From the NCBI GenBank assembly GCA_964551445.1, contig CAZKCG010000006.1:78207-142206 (forward strand): a stretch of DNA of 64,000 nt, given 5' to 3'. This stretch comes from DAOPXV01 sp964551445 (lineage in GTDB: Bacteria; Muiribacteriota; UBA9980). The notes beneath the pieces are model-generated. The model was not told the DNA's origin. It saw only the letters and a list, made by a program, of their open reading frames with translations, and made no database searches. This document shows, piece by piece, positions 17,034 through 25,371 of the stretch. A program made the translations under genes and the position numbers. Position 1 is the first letter of the stretch. Every line of letters begins with the position of its first letter.

Positions 17034-18011
17034 CTATTTGTTTTTATCGGTGTAGAAGACGGCGGATATCTTATGCAGGTCCGACGCAGCGCCTTTTGAA
17101 AAAGCGTAGTCGATACGGCTCTGTTTCAGCGCAAATCCCATGCCGTAAGCCATGCGCCCGTCATTTAATCCCGTTCTTACGACCGTTTTATCCGATACTT
17201 TCTTTTCAAATCCGACGGCCGGCGTAAACATTTTATCCTTCGAACCGTCGAGAGTAAGTTCGGCCGCGATCCGGCCGTTCTTTGTACATCCGGCGGAATA
17301 TCCGAGCGCTAAAACTCTCGCGAATGGTTCCGAAGCGTTGCTTTTTGTGTTTGTCCATTTAAGGCTTCCAACGGCGTTTCTTAAAACGATCGCGGCGTTG
17401 TGGCCGTTTTTAAATTCGCGGAGGGCGCCGAAGTCTATTGAAAGTCCCGAGCCGGTCGCGCCCATTACGCTATGGCTCATCTGTTTAGCGAAAAATCCGT
17501 AATAGATACCCTGTTTTTTAAAGTACTCGTTCGTGGCGCCGAGTCCGTAACCTATGATCTGTTCTTTATCCGAGAATGATCCGGTCAGATTTCCGAAAGC
17601 GTCCCGGCCTTCTATCCCGGATATTTCGTCTCTCATGTAGGCAAATCCGCCGAACGCACGCTTCTTTTTTCCGTGCAGCATCGAAAAATTAAGACTTTCA
17701 GCGCTCTGGTCGAAATCGCTTCTTGAGGAGGTCGCCATGATCTCGCTGGTTTTAAGTCTCGCAAGGCTTGCCGGGTTATAGAACATGACCGTCGAATCGC
17801 TCGAAAATGTCGAGAAAGCCCCGCCCATTCCGAGCGCCGCGGCGGAATAATTCTGCTGGATATAACTTATGTCGGGCGCCGAAGCGAAGGTTTTTCCAGG
17901 TGTTGAAAATATAAAGAGCGCCGCGATCATTATAAGCGCCACGATGAAACGGTTATTGTAATTATTTAAATTTAAATAATAATATCTTTTTTTGTCCGGC
18001 ATATTTTTCAT
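17034..18011 (-). CDS. PorV-like outer-membrane protein coupled to an M6 protease
   Basis: A 325-residue exported barrel protein. After a signal peptide (IVALIMIAALFIFSTPGKTFAS), residues about 50-85 read SAAALGMGGAFSTFSSD then STVMFYNPASLA, the LGMGGA...NP..LA motif of the PorV/UPF0164 group. Amphipathic strands continue to the C-terminus. It overlaps the upstream M6 metalloprotease stop by 4 bases (ATGA), so translation is coupled. Because that protease carries a C-terminal FlgD-type sorting-like domain, the pair resembles PorV plus cargo in type IX secretion. It is a paralogue, at low identity, of the barrel at 7793-8800. Confidence 0.75.
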   Translation of the reverse strand: MKNMPDKKRYYYLNLNNYNNRFIVALIMIAALFIFSTPGKTFASAPDISYIQQNYSAAALGMGGAFSTFSSDSTVMFYNPASLARLKTSEIMATSSRSDFDQSAESLNFSMLHGKKKRAFGGFAYMRDEISGIEGRDAFGNLTGSFSDKEQIIGYGLGATNEYFKKQGIYYGFFAKQMSHSVMGATGSGLSIDFGALREFKNGHNAAIVLRNAVGSLKWTNTKSNASEPFARVLALGYSAGCTKNGRIAAELTLDGSKDKMFTPAVGFEKKVSDKTVVRTGLNDGRMAYGMGFALKQSRIDYAFSKGAASDLHKISAVFYTDKNK

Positions 18012-19759
18012 TTTAACACCACTATTTTACCCGTTTTTTCAGCCGAATCAGCGGTCAGCCTGTAGAAATAGGTCCCGTTCGAAACTTCGCTCATATCATC
18101 GTTCGATAAGTTCCACGAAAATTCGTTGGCGCCGAATCTTCCGGCGAGTTCTTTTTCAAAAACGGTTCTTCTATTCCTGTCGAATATTTTTATCTTCACG
18201 TCCGAAGGCGTGAAATTTAGAAAATAATAAAATTTGCCGTTGCGCCCTGAAACCGGATTTGGATAAAAATATGATCTGGATATTTCAACTTTTTGCGGTA
18301 TGACGGCCGCTTTCGTGGTCACATTGACGTTCATGATATCGACTGGAGGCGACAAGACCGTTATTCCAACAGGCGCGTCCGTGCCGTTATACGCTATGGA
18401 TGAAGGGTTCGTGAAAGCGTTGAAATCCGTTTTATATCCGGCGTAAAAAAGATCGGTGCTTAAAACCGCCTTTGTGCCGTTGATATTATAATCGAGCCTG
18501 TCTTTTCCGTTGGCGTCAAGCCCTGACGCGACCTCGAGGTCGAGGCTTTTGTGAGTTTCGTCGTAATTTAAACTGTTTCCGGAAATTGACCCGACGGCGT
18601 CGTCGACGTGCCAGATAAGTATTCCCGATTCTAAATATGCGTCAAATCCCTTTTTCTGGCGGTTTTCAACGAGAAAATATTCCAGCGGCGAGCTTTCTTT
18701 TGAAACCGCGTAAATTTTCAGGGCGTTTGGCGAGTCTGAAAGCGCGGTGACGGCAAGGTTCGAACTGTCGCTTAAAACTTCCGTGGGCGTGAGATAACCA
18801 AGCTGGATAAGCGTCCATGAAGAAGGCATGCTGGGCGTTTTGCCCTTGTTGCGCCAGGCGCCGTATCCCATGAGGTCCCATCCGCCGACGCCGAGAGAGG
18901 AATTATCGGTATCGTAGAGGTCGGCGAGGCCGAGTAAATGGCCGAATTCATGGCAGGTCACGCCGAGAGGGCTGTTTTCATTGTTTCCATCCTGAACTTC
19001 CGTTTCAGGCGCTATTAAAACATTGTCTATTTTTTTTCCGCCGGGTGTGATCAGGTTCGCGTCGTTGAAGCCGACGGACCATATGTCGTCAGGCGTATCG
19101 CCTGAACCGCCGTTGGCTATATCGCTTTCCTGGCCTGCGCCGGCGTGAATAAGAAGTATCGCGTCGTATTTGTCGTAATCGATGTATTTAGCCGTATCCG
19201 TTTGATTTTTAGAGGCGTTTATCTGTGAAGCGTTGAAAATTTCGACTATAAGCTGTCTCAGGGTAAAACTGTCCTCGCCGGGTCCGCCGTAATATGACAT
19301 TTTCTGGGCCGCTTCGTAAATTTCCGCTGAAACGTCCACGGTTATATTCAAATTATTAAATGAAACCGTTTTGAAATAGTTAGCGAAATCGTTCATATTA
19401 GCGGTTATTGAAGCGAGGGTTTCCTTCATGCGGCCGTTGCCGTTTATGCGCGTGCTGCTTTCTTCAGGGAACTGGCATCTGACGGCGATCACTTTCAAAT
19501 TGCCTTTTGTAGCGAGCGCGAGGTTTTTATTTCCTGCCATGGCCGGAGCGCGGTTTATGAATGATGCTGAATGCGCTTTGATATCGGCTTTGCTCATTAT
19601 TTTTCCGGGATAGGGAGGCGCTTTCTGAAGAACATGCGCGCGCGAGGATTTAGACAGCGCATATCTAACCGTCTGGGACTGGCAGAAATAAAAAGTTATG
19701 ATGAAAAATATGGATGAAAATATAACTAACTTATAGAACTGATCTTTGAAATCGCCCAT
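18008..19759 (-). CDS. Exported M6-family metalloprotease with C-terminal FlgD-like domain
   Basis: A 583-residue secreted peptidase. The N-terminal hydrophobic segment (about 10-27) is a signal. The zinc site HEFGHLLGLAD (residues 270-280) fits HExxHxxGxxD, and a downstream GGWDLMGYGAW supplies the Met-turn, as in immune-inhibitor A-type M6 peptidases. The last 85 residues (YFYPNPVSG...VKIKIFDRNRRTVFE...NEFSWNLSND...NGTYFYRLTA...GKIVVLK) form a FlgD-Ig/CTD-like sandwich. That domain is often the C-terminal sorting or anchoring signal of secreted proteins. GTGGAGAT lies before the ATG. The coupled PorV-like barrel downstream suggests a dedicated export or anchoring partner. Confidence 0.85.
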   Translation of the reverse strand: MGDFKDQFYKLVIFSSIFFIITFYFCQSQTVRYALSKSSRAHVLQKAPPYPGKIMSKADIKAHSASFINRAPAMAGNKNLALATKGNLKVIAVRCQFPEESSTRINGNGRMKETLASITANMNDFANYFKTVSFNNLNITVDVSAEIYEAAQKMSYYGGPGEDSFTLRQLIVEIFNASQINASKNQTDTAKYIDYDKYDAILLIHAGAGQESDIANGGSGDTPDDIWSVGFNDANLITPGGKKIDNVLIAPETEVQDGNNENSPLGVTCHEFGHLLGLADLYDTDNSSLGVGGWDLMGYGAWRNKGKTPSMPSSWTLIQLGYLTPTEVLSDSSNLAVTALSDSPNALKIYAVSKESSPLEYFLVENRQKKGFDAYLESGILIWHVDDAVGSISGNSLNYDETHKSLDLEVASGLDANGKDRLDYNINGTKAVLSTDLFYAGYKTDFNAFTNPSSIAYNGTDAPVGITVLSPPVDIMNVNVTTKAAVIPQKVEISRSYFYPNPVSGRNGKFYYFLNFTPSDVKIKIFDRNRRTVFEKELAGRFGANEFSWNLSNDDMSEVSNGTYFYRLTADSAEKTGKIVVLK

Positions 19760-19875
19760 TTTATCTCCACGCCATTCGAATATAGTAGAAGTTATAATTA
19801 AATATCGGCTGGAATTTGGATAATTTTAGAATTAATTCGTTTTCGGGAAATTCGGCCAGAATCACTTTAAAATAT

Positions 19876-19904
19876 TTGCAAATTTTCGTCAAAAATGCTA
19901 TTAT
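19876..19904 (+). promoter_or_regulatory. Sigma-70-like promoter for the HD-GYP gene
   Basis: TTGCAA (19876-19881), 17-base spacer, TATTAT (19899-19904), about 100 nt before the ATG at 20009. The rest of the 249-bp gap shows nothing else. Confidence 0.5.
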
Positions 19905-20008
19905 ATTAAAAATTTAATTTTGCGTTTTAAGTGTTCAGCCTTGCTTGTGCTTTGCATGAAATGTAGCGCAATTATTAAAGTTATAAAGAACGGAGCAAAG
20001 AAGTAAAA

Positions 20009-21055
20009 ATGAAACCCTGTGAGATCGAACTAATAAAAAAATCTGCGGTGCTTTTCGGACAACATAAGGAAGAGATAATAAAAAACTGGGTCGAAGCGGT
20101 GAAGCGCGAAGAAACCATATCCGACGATTCTGAAATGAGTTATTTCATATCAGGCTTTGAAAAACTCGTGAACGATTTCGCAAAATATCTGTCGATAGGC
20201 GATTTCAACGGCTATTATCAGGGCAACGCCGAAATAGCGTCAGGGATAGCTTATAATGATATATCATACAAAAAATTCGTCGAGGTGTTTCACCTCTTTG
20301 AAGACAGCTATGGCCATATTCTTGTGGATAATATCGATGAAAAAGATCTTTTAAGGTGTATGGGGGCGATAGACCGCGTTCATCACAAAACTATTTCCAC
20401 GGTTTCCAACGCTTATTTCAGCATAAACGATGTAACCGTTTTCGCCCTGGCCAAACTCGCCGAACTGCGCGATCCCGAAACCGGTTTTCATCTTGAAAGA
20501 ACCCGCGAATATTCCACGGCGATTTCAAAACAGCTCGGGCTCAGCGATGCTTTTATCGCAAATATTTACAGGGTCGGCCCGCTTCATGATATAGGAAAGG
20601 TCGGTATAAGGGACAACATCTTGTTAAAGCCGGCCAGCCTTACCGACGCGGAGTACGCGATCATGAAAACGCACGTAACGATAGGCGCCGGCGTCATAAC
20701 TGATATTATAGGCGGCCACAACATAAGCCGGGGATATCTTCTTATGGCGCGCGATATCATATTATATCACCACGAAAAATATAACGGCACGGGTTATCCC
20801 GTCGGTCTCTCCGGCGAACACATTCCGCTCGCGGCAAGAATTTTCTCGCTGGCCGACGCGTATGACGCCATAGTTTCAAAACGGCCCTACAAAGAGGCGC
20901 TGCCGCATGAAGAAGCAGTCGCGAGAATAAAAAAAGACTGCGGAACTCATTTCGATCCGAAGGTCGTGGAGGCTTTTCTCAAGGTTCAGGAACAATTGAG
21001 GGCGATCAACGAAAAGTACAAGGAAGAATCGTTAAAGGCTTCATTAAAAAATTAA
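20009..21055 (+). CDS. HD-GYP cyclic-di-GMP phosphodiesterase with N-terminal helical sensor
   Basis: A 348-residue cytoplasmic protein. The N-terminal 140 residues are all-helical (KKSAVLFGQHKEEIIKNWVE...) and resemble RsbRD_N or globin-like sensor regions; this call is weak. The HD-GYP domain (about 150-335) is complete: LHDIGKVG, HHEKYNGTGYP and ARIFSLADAYDAIVSKRPYK. It should degrade c-di-GMP to GMP or pGpG. Unlike the GAF-HD-GYP protein at 5388, it has no insertion. It seems to be monocistronic, between its own promoter and repeat element C. Confidence 0.88.
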   Translation: MKPCEIELIKKSAVLFGQHKEEIIKNWVEAVKREETISDDSEMSYFISGFEKLVNDFAKYLSIGDFNGYYQGNAEIASGIAYNDISYKKFVEVFHLFEDSYGHILVDNIDEKDLLRCMGAIDRVHHKTISTVSNAYFSINDVTVFALAKLAELRDPETGFHLERTREYSTAISKQLGLSDAFIANIYRVGPLHDIGKVGIRDNILLKPASLTDAEYAIMKTHVTIGAGVITDIIGGHNISRGYLLMARDIILYHHEKYNGTGYPVGLSGEHIPLAARIFSLADAYDAIVSKRPYKEALPHEEAVARIKKDCGTHFDPKVVEAFLKVQEQLRAINEKYKEESLKASLKN

Positions 21056-21089
21056 GGCTTTTTCTTGTTTTTTATGGAACTATTATATC

Positions 21090-21217
21090 AGTGAATAAAG
21101 AATAGTGAACAGAGAATAGTTAATGTAGCGGCCTTCAGCCGATTGTTTTTATTCAAATAATTAAGAGCGCGTGAAACGCGCCAGTCAACAACTATTCTCT
21201 CATCACTATTCTCTGAT
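21090..21217. repeat. Intergenic arm-core-arm element C
   Basis: This is the clearest member. Left arm 21090-21126 contains AGAATAGTGAACAGAGAATA; the reverse complement of the right arm (21184-21217) contains AGAATAGTGATGAGAGAATA. About four of five positions pair over 32 bases. The core has hairpins CGGCCTTCAGCCG, followed by ATTGTTTTT, and CGCGTGAAACGCG. It fills the gap between the ends of two convergent genes, stopping 5 bases from the BI-1 stop codon. Confidence 0.75.
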
Positions 21218-21222
21218 TTCGT

Positions 21223-21963
21223 CTATCTCTTGCGGTCTCCGAAAAGCTGGAGCATATAAAGGAAAAGGTTTATGAAATCCAGATATAAGGTCAGTGCGCC
21301 CATTACGGCTTCCTTCTGATCTTCTTCCGTACCTTCGTTGCCGATTATATTCATATCTTTTATCTTCTGCGTGTCATAGGCTGTAAGCGCAATAAATACT
21401 GCGAGTCCGGCGTATGTTATGATCCAGTGAAGCATCGTGCTCTGCATGAAAATGTTGAAGATCGTAGCTATTAAAACGCCGATCAAGCCCATGGTGGCGA
21501 AGCTTCCGACCGCGGTCAGGTCCGATTTCGTGAAATATCCGAACGCGCTCATGATGCCGAAAGTGGCCGCCGTCAGAAAGAATGTCGAAGCTATCGATTC
21601 GGCCGTAAATACAAGGAATACTACGGAAAGCGTAAGTCCGTTCACCGCCGCGTAAAAGATGAACATGCCCGTAGCCGTCGCGGCGCTGAGTTTTTCGATG
21701 GCCGCGGAAAGATACCATACGAGCGCCAATTCGCCGAAAAGAAGGCCGTAGAATATGACCTTGTTCAAAACTATCATTTTAACCAGTGGAATATTTGAAG
21801 CCACATACATGGCCACAACGCCCGTTATGACAAGCGCGACAGACATCCACATATAAACTTTATTCATGAAACTGATCTGTTCGGCCGCCACCTGGGCGTT
21901 CGTCATGGAGCCGCGAACCGCCTGAGCCGGTCCTTTTTCATAGTAGTTTAAATTTTCGTCCAT
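21223..21963 (-). CDS. Bax inhibitor-1/YccA family membrane protein
   Basis: A 246-residue inner-membrane protein with about seven hydrophobic helices. It carries BI-1 family hallmarks: an N-terminal cytosolic tail (about 1-35), FMNKVYMWMSVALVITGVVA at the first helix, and a C-terminal LTAYDTQKIKDM with acidic residues equivalent to the YetJ pH-sensing pair. It ends ALTLYLDFINLFLYMLQLFG, the typical last helix. Bacterial homologues act as pH-sensitive calcium leak channels or modulate membrane proteases. The gene has its own promoter at 21996-22024. Confidence 0.93.
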   Translation of the reverse strand: MDENLNYYEKGPAQAVRGSMTNAQVAAEQISFMNKVYMWMSVALVITGVVAMYVASNIPLVKMIVLNKVIFYGLLFGELALVWYLSAAIEKLSAATATGMFIFYAAVNGLTLSVVFLVFTAESIASTFFLTAATFGIMSAFGYFTKSDLTAVGSFATMGLIGVLIATIFNIFMQSTMLHWIITYAGLAVFIALTAYDTQKIKDMNIIGNEGTEEDQKEAVMGALTLYLDFINLFLYMLQLFGDRKR

Positions 21964-21995
21964 TTTTAAAGCCTCCCGTTTTTTGAAGTGGTCTT

Positions 21996-22024
21996 ATTTT
22001 AACATAGAAACCGTATATTATCAA
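21996..22024 (-). promoter_or_regulatory. Sigma-70-like promoter for the BI-1 gene
   Basis: On the minus strand: TTGATA (22019-22024), 17-base spacer, TAAAAT (21996-22001), about 35 nt upstream of the ATG. Confidence 0.65.
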
Positions 22025-22095
22025 GATGATTTGGGTGGTGAATATAAATTCTTCTTTTTTTATGCTCTGTTTACAAATTTCAGCTGCGTTGAAAT

Positions 22096-22791
22096 TTATC
22101 CGAGGTATCTTGCCTGAAGCGGTGTTTCAATGACGCGGCCTCCCGCAAGGTCTAACCTGTAAGCTTTCGAATCCGGCCTCGAGCTTACAATATGCGCAAG
22201 CGCCCCGTCGATATAATGGACAGCCGCGCCGTCATCTGCCGCGATGCCCGGCATCATAGCTTTTTCCGCAACCATTTTCTGATATGCCGGCCGCCTTCGC
22301 TCGTCGCTGTCATAGTGCGGGCAGCTGCTGCCGTTTAAAAAGCCGAGGCATTTGACGCTTGAAAGTTCCCCGTGATACGAGTCTGTGACGCCCTCCTCGA
22401 ACCAGCATATTCCGCCGGCGCTTAAGCCGGATAATATAACGCCCTGTTCCCAGGCTTTTTTAAATATTTTGTCGAGCTCCCATTCGCGCCAGAGCGCGAT
22501 AAGATTTTTAGTGCTGCCGCCGCCGACATAGATAATGTCTCGGCTTAAAATAAATCCTTCGATATCTCTCGTGTGCGGATCAAAAAGCGAGAGATGCGAA
22601 GGCTCGCACGGCATGTTTTTAAATGAGTTATAGAAACGCCCTATATATTCGTCGTTGTCGCCGCTGGCCGTTCCGATAAAACAGACCTCGGGCCTTTCTT
22701 TTTTTACCTGGTTTAAAATATAGGTGTCCAGAAGGGGATTTTCCGGTTCCATCGAAAATCCGCCGCCGCCCATGGCTATTATCTGTTTCAA
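22096..22791 (-). CDS. Peptidase E-like (S51) serine peptidase
   Basis: A 231-residue cytoplasmic enzyme of the peptidase S51 / class I glutamine-amidotransferase-like fold. The nucleophile elbow GLSAGGICWFE (about 141) holds the catalytic Ser. YVGGGSTKNLIALW (about 91) is the conserved glycine-rich loop, and ADDGAAVHYIDG near 200 is typical of the family. Known members hydrolyse Asp-X dipeptides (PepE) or cyanophycin; a dipeptidase role is most likely here given the short length. The gene stands alone downstream of repeat element D, and no clear promoter was found. Confidence 0.8.
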   Translation of the reverse strand: MKQIIAMGGGGFSMEPENPLLDTYILNQVKKERPEVCFIGTASGDNDEYIGRFYNSFKNMPCEPSHLSLFDPHTRDIEGFILSRDIIYVGGGSTKNLIALWREWELDKIFKKAWEQGVILSGLSAGGICWFEEGVTDSYHGELSSVKCLGFLNGSSCPHYDSDERRRPAYQKMVAEKAMMPGIAADDGAAVHYIDGALAHIVSSRPDSKAYRLDLAGGRVIETPLQARYLG

Positions 22792-22820
22792 ATTACGCCT
22801 CCCTTAATATATCTGGTCGT

Positions 22821-22946
22821 AGTGAAGAGCTGATAGTGAAAAGTGAAGAGTTAATGTGGGAGCGCTTTGCGCTCAATTAAAAAAGAAGGCCGTGACCGGC
22901 CGCCCATCCGCTAGTTCTCAACTATCAGTTCTCAACTTTCAACTTT
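22821..22946. repeat. Intergenic arm-core-arm element D
   Basis: Left arm 22821-22856 (AGTGAAGAGCTGATAGTGAA...) and right arm 22906-22946 (GTTCTCAACTATCAGTTCTC...) pair through GAGCTGATAGT/GAACTGATAGT. The core has hairpins AGCGCTTTGCGCT and GGCCGTGACCGGCC. It lies between the starts and ends of two minus-strand genes. Confidence 0.7.
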
Positions 22947-22984
22947 GTAATTATTATGTTGTCCGCCCGCAAAAATTATCGTTC

Positions 22985-24696
22985 CTATGATTCTTGTGCT
23001 TCATCGTCCTCAAGAAGCGCGAAGACGGGAACGGCCTCTTTTTTCCCTTTTACCGTTACTTCGCCGAGCGATTCGGTTTTATATGTTTTAGCCGCTTTTT
23101 TAAGTGTTTTTTCGCTGACGATGATGGTTCTGTGGAATTTTTTGCATTCGCTTTCCAGACGGGACGCGAGATTCACGCCGTCGCCGATGACCGTATAATT
23201 CAAGCGGTTTCGGGAGCCCATATTGCCGGCCACGATTATATCGGTGTTGACGCCTATTCCGATCTTGAGCTCGGGAAAACCTTTCGCCGCTAATTCCGCG
23301 TTTATCTTTTTAAGTTCTTTTATCATGTCGAGCGCGGCGCCCAACGCACGGTCGGCGTCATCATCGTGTTTTATCGGCGTCCCGAAAAGCGCCATGATGG
23401 CGTCGCCTATGAATTTATCGACCACTCCGCCTCGAGCTTCGATTATATCGTTCATGCTTGTAAGATAGTGGTTCAATATCTCGAGTATCTCTGATGGCGN
23501 NNNNNNNNNGTGAAATCCCTTATATCCGAAAATAATATAGTGGCTACTTTTTCTTCGCCGCCAAGGACTATCTCTTTACTTTTTAAAAGTTCCTCGGCGA
23601 TCGCCGGCGATACGACCTTTCCGAGCAGGTCGTGTATCCTGTCGCGCTCCATGAGTCCGTCGGTCATGCGGTTGAACGATCTCGCTAGTTCGCCCACCTC
23701 GTCCTCCGAGTCCGTCATAACGTGTTCGTTATAAATTCCCCTTGCGACGCGTTTGCTTTTTTCGGCCAGTTCGCGGACCGGTTTTGAAACGCTTCTGGAG
23801 ATGGCCATGCTGCCTAAAAATGTTATCAATAATCCGCAAATTCCTATGAATATAAGCATCGTCCGAAGCATATAAAACGGCTGAAGCGCTTCTTCGAGAG
23901 AGTGTTGTGTCATAAGCCACGCGCCGGTTTTTTCATCGAGCAGTTTCGCCTGCACCAGAAAACGCTCTGATCCGAAGGAAAACACGGAAATGTCTTTTTC
24001 AAATGAGGTTTTCGGAAGTATTTTTGTCCACTCCGGCCGGTAATTCTGTGGAATGGTGGAAGCGCGGATCATCGGGGCGGAGCCCGGCCCGAGCTCGACT
24101 ATCGAAATATCCGAAGGAACGATCTTTTTAATATTTTTTAATAAATTGTCATCCACGCGAAATCCTATACCAAAACATACTATAGGGTCCGGCGCAAGGA
24201 TCGGAACGATGATGATGCTGTAAAGCTGATCTCCGAGGTTGACGAACGAAGATTGAGGTTTCTGGCTTTCCTCCGCTTTTACGATCAGGTCGGGATAAGG
24301 GAAAGGCGTTTTCGAAAATTTTGATCCGGGCGTATCCACGAGGATCTCATGTGAATCATCGATGGATAAAAGCATGATAAGATCGGCTCTGGTCCGCTGC
24401 AGAAGGCTGGTCATAGCCGATGAGACCGTTTCCATGTTTCCGCTGGAAAAAGCCTGCTGGAAGGCGTAATCTTTTGACAGCATCGATGCCGCCTGACTAT
24501 GCGCTTCGAGCCTTGTGGAAATAAAAGAGTCTATTACGCCGGAACTGAGTTTTAATTCCGTTTCGATCTGATTTCTCGCGTTGATCTCGTGGACGCTGTT
24601 TATCGATAGAAAAACCAGGCCTCCGACGATCAGAAAAAGGCTTGCGAATACGAATAAAAGTCTTGACTGAAGGCTTTTAAACCGGAAAAACTTCAC
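22985..24696 (-). CDS. Membrane sensor adenylate/guanylate cyclase, interrupted by an assembly gap
   Basis: This is one gene split by ten Ns at 23500-23509. The N-terminal part has a membrane helix (about 10-30), a periplasmic Cache-like sensor (about 40-270), a second helix (about 280-305), a HAMP region (SRSVSKPVRELAEKSKRVAR) and the start of a class III cyclase domain (VATILFSDIRDF). After the gap, in another frame, PSEILEILNHYLTSMNDIIE, KFIGDAIMALFGTP and NYTVIGDGVNLASRLE complete it. The metal-binding Asp pair and substrate region look intact. About eight residues seem lost, so the real gap is about 20 bases, not 10. The start is GTG at 24694-24696, overlapping the upstream stop (TAGTG). 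The three-gene operon also encodes a cupredoxin and a barrel. Confidence 0.88.
23500..23509. other. Assembly gap (10 N)
   Basis: Ten undetermined bases inside the cyclase gene. The frames on either side differ, and a family-like join needs about 20 missing bases, so the gap length is a placeholder. Confidence 0.98.
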
Positions 24697-25358
24697 TAAT
24701 AACCACCCTGGCCCCCGATGATATTTTTAGAGGGAACGATCTCTTTTTTCAATTCGACCGATACGTCCACGGAAATGGCTTCCGAGAAATTCTTTTTTTC
24801 ATCGAGGTCGATAGACTCCGGCAGGCCTTTTCCGACGATTTTTTTTAACCGCGGGTGCCAGAATACAAGTTTGTATTTTCCGGAGGGGATATTTGAGATA
24901 TGGATAGTGCCGTCAGCGGATGATTTAGAAAAATAAGGGGTGTCCGTAACGAAAATATATGCTTTCATCCAGTCATGGATATTGCAGCCTATGACGACTA
25001 CACCGGGTTTATCGAAGAGGACCGGTTTCGGTTTTTCCTCTTTGTAAAGCGGAATATCGAAGCGTTTCGGCTGTGAAAATGAATAGACGTGGTGCTGGAC
25101 CGTGTCGTGATTTGGAAATTCGACGTTCGTGCCTGCTTGAATAACCGTAACGCGCGGCGTGAATTCTTTATCCTTCTGATTTATCTCGACGGTCTTTTGA
25201 GCCAGACCCGTTTCGGCTATCGTTTCATTTTTTAGCGTCGCTATCGCGTCCGCTACCAGATCTCCTTTGATATCCGTTACCTTCAATTTGAAATCGGCCG
25301 CCTGGACTGGCGAGATCATACATACCGACAACAATATAATTAAAATTGAATATTTCAC
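24696..25358 (-). CDS. Periplasmic cupredoxin-like protein
   Basis: A 220-residue exported protein (signal peptide 1-20). The cupredoxin domain has FPNHDTVQHHVYSFS (about 80-94) and GCNIHDWMKAYIFV (about 124-137). The His, CxxH and Met pattern matches type-1 copper ligands. A C-terminal carboxypeptidase-regulatory-like beta sandwich (about 138-190) includes GKYKLVFWHPRLK. Similar proteins are often annotated as 'methylamine utilization protein'. The gene sits between an outer-membrane barrel and a sensor cyclase with a 1-base stop/start overlap. A role in copper or redox sensing in the periplasm, feeding the cyclase, is inferred. Confidence 0.75.
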   Translation of the reverse strand: MKYSILIILLSVCMISPVQAADFKLKVTDIKGDLVADAIATLKNETIAETGLAQKTVEINQKDKEFTPRVTVIQAGTNVEFPNHDTVQHHVYSFSQPKRFDIPLYKEEKPKPVLFDKPGVVVIGCNIHDWMKAYIFVTDTPYFSKSSADGTIHISNIPSGKYKLVFWHPRLKKIVGKGLPESIDLDEKKNFSEAISVDVSVELKKEIVPSKNIIGGQGGY

Positions 25359-25371
25359 CTGTCGGCCTCCT

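Noticed and set aside
23473..24696. Two separate cyclase fragments
   Set aside because: Motif order and family spacing show one gene cut by the N run.
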